64,000 nucleotides of DNA from Ficedula albicollis (Eukaryota > Chordata > Aves > Passeriformes > Muscicapidae): assembly GCF_000247815.1 (NCBI RefSeq), contig NC_021684.1, forward strand, positions 12,648,558 through 12,712,557. Direction: 5' to 3'. Below are positions 61,901 to 64,000 of the stretch, piece after piece (the stretch's first letter is position 1; the number at the start of each line of letters is the position of its first letter). A program made the position numbers and the translations under genes. Below the pieces are notes generated by a model. It did no database searches, was not told the DNA's origin, and saw nothing but the letters and a program-made list of their open reading frames with translations.

Positions 61901-64000
61901 AAAATAATGAAGTGTATATATGTGACCCTGATTTGTATCAGTAAGTTTCAAGATGGGTTCCCTGAGCTCTCAGTTGTACCAGTATGAAAAGTTTCTTCCA
62001 GTCAGTTCTGCATTTCTTCCTCTTTACTTGTTTGACAAAGATCAGTGGAGATCATTGGCTCTTCTGTTTTGTCAAGTGAAGTGCTGGTACTGGAAGTATT
62101 GGAATTCACAGCAAGATATCTGGCTTTTGTGAAGCATTTTATTGCAGCTTTTGAACAGACATTCCTGAGCAGGCTGTGGTTTGAAGATAAGAATGTTAAT
62201 TCCCAGGTTCTTCCGTGGCAAAGCCCATCCTGGCTCCAGTGGTGGGCTGGGGCTCAGTGTCTAAAGCATGTGAGGTCTTTGCAAGGTCAGACCCTCTGTG
62301 AGGTGTTCTTCTGTGCTGGAGTGTTCTTGCTGTGCTCTGCTGTGTGTTTTGGCAGATTGCTACAAAAACCCCAGCCTGAATGTTACTTTCTGCTGAAAAA
62401 TAGTAGCAGTCTGATTTATAAGTTTTAAAACAAGTAGTAGTGGTTGGAAAACGTGTGAATTAGAGTAAGTTTCTCTCTGATGGTAGCTAGCTGTCAGGAC
62501 AAGAAGGTAAAGGTGATGATGATTTGACATGCTTTTTAAGTGGATGATACTAGAAAAGGATTTAGTTCTTGTTTAGAAACTCAGTTTTGAATTGAAATGA
62601 GTGGTCTGCCAAAGGAGAGTTCTGTTTGCCCCTGGTGCTAAAACTTATTTGGTGAATTACTGGCTGTAAGTGATATATGGTTGCTTTTGGTTTTTTTCCT
62701 GGTTTTTATTAACATGTTCTGTAATTCAGACATAGTTACAGTTCTTTTCCAGTCCATAATTTGAAGTCAGAAAACGAGAAGTGCTAAAGTTAGCAGGGGA
62801 CAACACCTATGTTCAAATGAAGGAGGTAGAAAGGAAGGGGACTGCTACAATTAGTTTGTTGAATTAATCTGTTATTTTCTCTGCTAGTTAAAATGAAAGT
62901 TATTCAAACACCAAACGTCCCAGTCTTCTCCCTGGTGAACTGTTTGCTTTAGAAATGAGGTTATTGCATCTGGTGTAATTGATTCCTGCAACACACAGCT
63001 CTTAAAGATAACTCCCATGGAAGTTCAGCTTTCCCAAGGCAGGTGCTTTGATCTGCAGGACAATGATGTGTTAACAACACGAAAACTGTATTCTGGCAAT
63101 TCACATGAGGTAATTAATCTAAACACTAAAGGTGATCTCTTTGATCTGATTTACACAAGGCTTTGAATTTTTTTCATTGTCCAGTTTTGAAAGATTTCTC
63201 TGATTTTTTTTTCCTGAAGTTTTGGATCTCTTGTGTCAGTATAAAACAATTAGTGTGCATCCCCTGGTAGATTGCAGCTATTTCTGGGTTGGAAGAAGTA
63301 TAGATAGATGTTTAAAAAATGTACAGAAATAAAATCAGAAGATAAAATGGAAATCTGCACCGTGTTTAAAATACTAACAGAAAGAACTTAACATTACCTA
63401 CAAATATATAGAGGCAGAGGAATATTACTAATCTGCACTTGATTAAATAAGAAAGTATAAATCTTACCCAGAAAAAAATGGTGAGGTGTGAATTGTTTTT
63501 GTGCTGTGGCAGAAGTACATCATAGAAAGAATCTGGCTGAAAACTGTAGCCATTTAGTATCTGAAGGTATTGGGTAGTGTTCATAAATATATAACTCACT
63601 AGCAAAAATTTGTCTCCTTGTACTTTCAGTGTCGTTCCACTTACAGATCTCTGCACAGTGGGATGCAAGCTGTCATCTGATTGATAACTGTGCTTAGGAA
63701 AAATAGAAAAGCTTGTACATGCACATTGCAAAAAGAGTTATCCAGTAGTTAGCTTGCTGCTGAGAGACTTTTGCTTTCTGGGTTGCTAGTTTTATATCCT
63801 TGAGGCATTTTGAGAACAAGGTCAGTAATTTTTCCTCTCTTTTTAAGATCTCAACTCTAAGTCTACCTCTTCCTCCAAAAAAGTTGATTGGAAATATGGA
63901 GCGTGAATTCATTGCTGAAAGACAGAAAGGACTCCAGGCCTACCTGGATGTAATTACTACCCATCACATACTGTCTAACTGTGAACTGGTAAAGAAATTC
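58946..64000 (+). CDS. PXK: PX domain-containing protein kinase-like protein (partial at both ends)
   Basis: PXK (MONaKA) is a phosphoinositide-binding endosomal protein with a PX domain and a kinase-like domain. Three exons fall here: 58946-58996, 59656-59703 and 63848-64000, the last running off the window. They code for EYIIRVQRGVSTENSWQ, IVRRYSDFDLLNNSLQ, then ISTLSLPLPPKKLIGNMERE and GLQAYLDVITTHHILSNCEL ending VKKF. This is the core of the PX domain: RRYSDF holds the Arg that binds the 3-phosphate, PLPPKKL is the proline-rich membrane loop, and ERQKGLQAYL is the conserved helix. Almost every residue agrees with the human protein I recall. The first coding exon is not seen; it is probably under the poly-C at 49347-49896. 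The kinase-like part lies downstream. Confidence 0.95.
59656..59703 (+). CDS. PXK: PXK PX-domain exon with RRYSDF
   Basis: 48 bases, phase 0, between TTTTACAG and GTAATT. It reads IVRRYSDFDLLNNSLQ, with the lipid-binding Arg motif. Confidence 0.96.
59704..63847 (+). other. PXK: PXK intron before the proline-loop exon
   Basis: 4.1 kb of AT-rich intron. Nothing recognisable; the 127-codon frame at 62045-62428 has no family or splice support. Confidence 0.8.
63848..64000 (+). CDS. PXK: PXK PX-domain exon, cut by window end
   Basis: Starts after CTCTTTTTAAG, in phase 0, with ISTLSLPLPPKKLIGN, and stays open to the last base (CELVKKF). The exon end is outside the window. A GTAAAG inside (GAACTG/GTAAAG) is coding in related proteins, so I do not treat it as a donor. 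Confidence 0.93.
   Translation, partial: MSTLSLPLPPKKLIGNMEREFIAERQKGLQAYLDVITTHHILSNCELVKKF

Noticed and set aside
62045..62428. 127-codon + strand frame in the PXK intron
   Set aside because: No matching splice sites in PXK phase and no family resemblance.

Overview
The window is vertebrate chromosomal DNA: long AT-rich introns, canonical GT-AG splice sites and short, dense CpG-rich promoters. Old CR1 LINE tails (clearest at 41708-41861 and 33106-33185) and the compact layout point to a bird, or less likely another sauropsid. Species cannot be fixed from the sequence. All recognised genes are on the + strand.

Layout. (1) 1-35156: ten exons of PRKAR2A, the type II-alpha regulatory subunit of cAMP-dependent protein kinase, from the autoinhibitory RRVS exon to the stop codon; the first exon lies upstream of the window. 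(2) 35157-40100: PRKAR2A 3' UTR and intergenic DNA with no recognisable gene. (3) 40100-44400: the RPP14/HTD2 bicistronic locus. Five RPP14 exons (RNase P subunit p14; first exon truncated by an artefact) are followed 43 bases downstream, in the same terminal exon, by the complete 168-codon HTD2 frame (mitochondrial 3-hydroxyacyl-thioester dehydratase 2). (4) 46270-49326: a 17-bp minisatellite, about 149 perfect copies in its core, G-quadruplex-prone on the - strand. (5) 49327-50430: a damaged CpG-island region holding an Illumina adapter, poly-C filler and an N gap flanked by the same 27 bp. (6) 51524-54432: three phase-compatible exons of a spliced gene I do not recognise. (7) 58946-64000: three exons of PXK (PX domain), running off the window end; its first coding exon is not visible.

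The strongest non-genic signal is assembly damage. Five pure poly-C runs of 44 to 783 bases, all C on the + strand, replace real DNA at GC-rich or homopolymer sites. One removes the 5' part of RPP14 exon 1 and another probably hides the PXK promoter or first exon. A TruSeq adapter abuts one of them. Long proline or glycine reading frames over these runs and over the minisatellites are not genes.

The most interesting biological items are the unrecognised three-exon gene between HTD2 and PXK, the bicistronic RPP14/HTD2 arrangement with a second out-of-frame ATG directly abutting the RPP14 stop, the G4-forming minisatellite upstream of the PXK-side CpG island, and an RFX X-box-like palindrome in the RPP14 promoter region.
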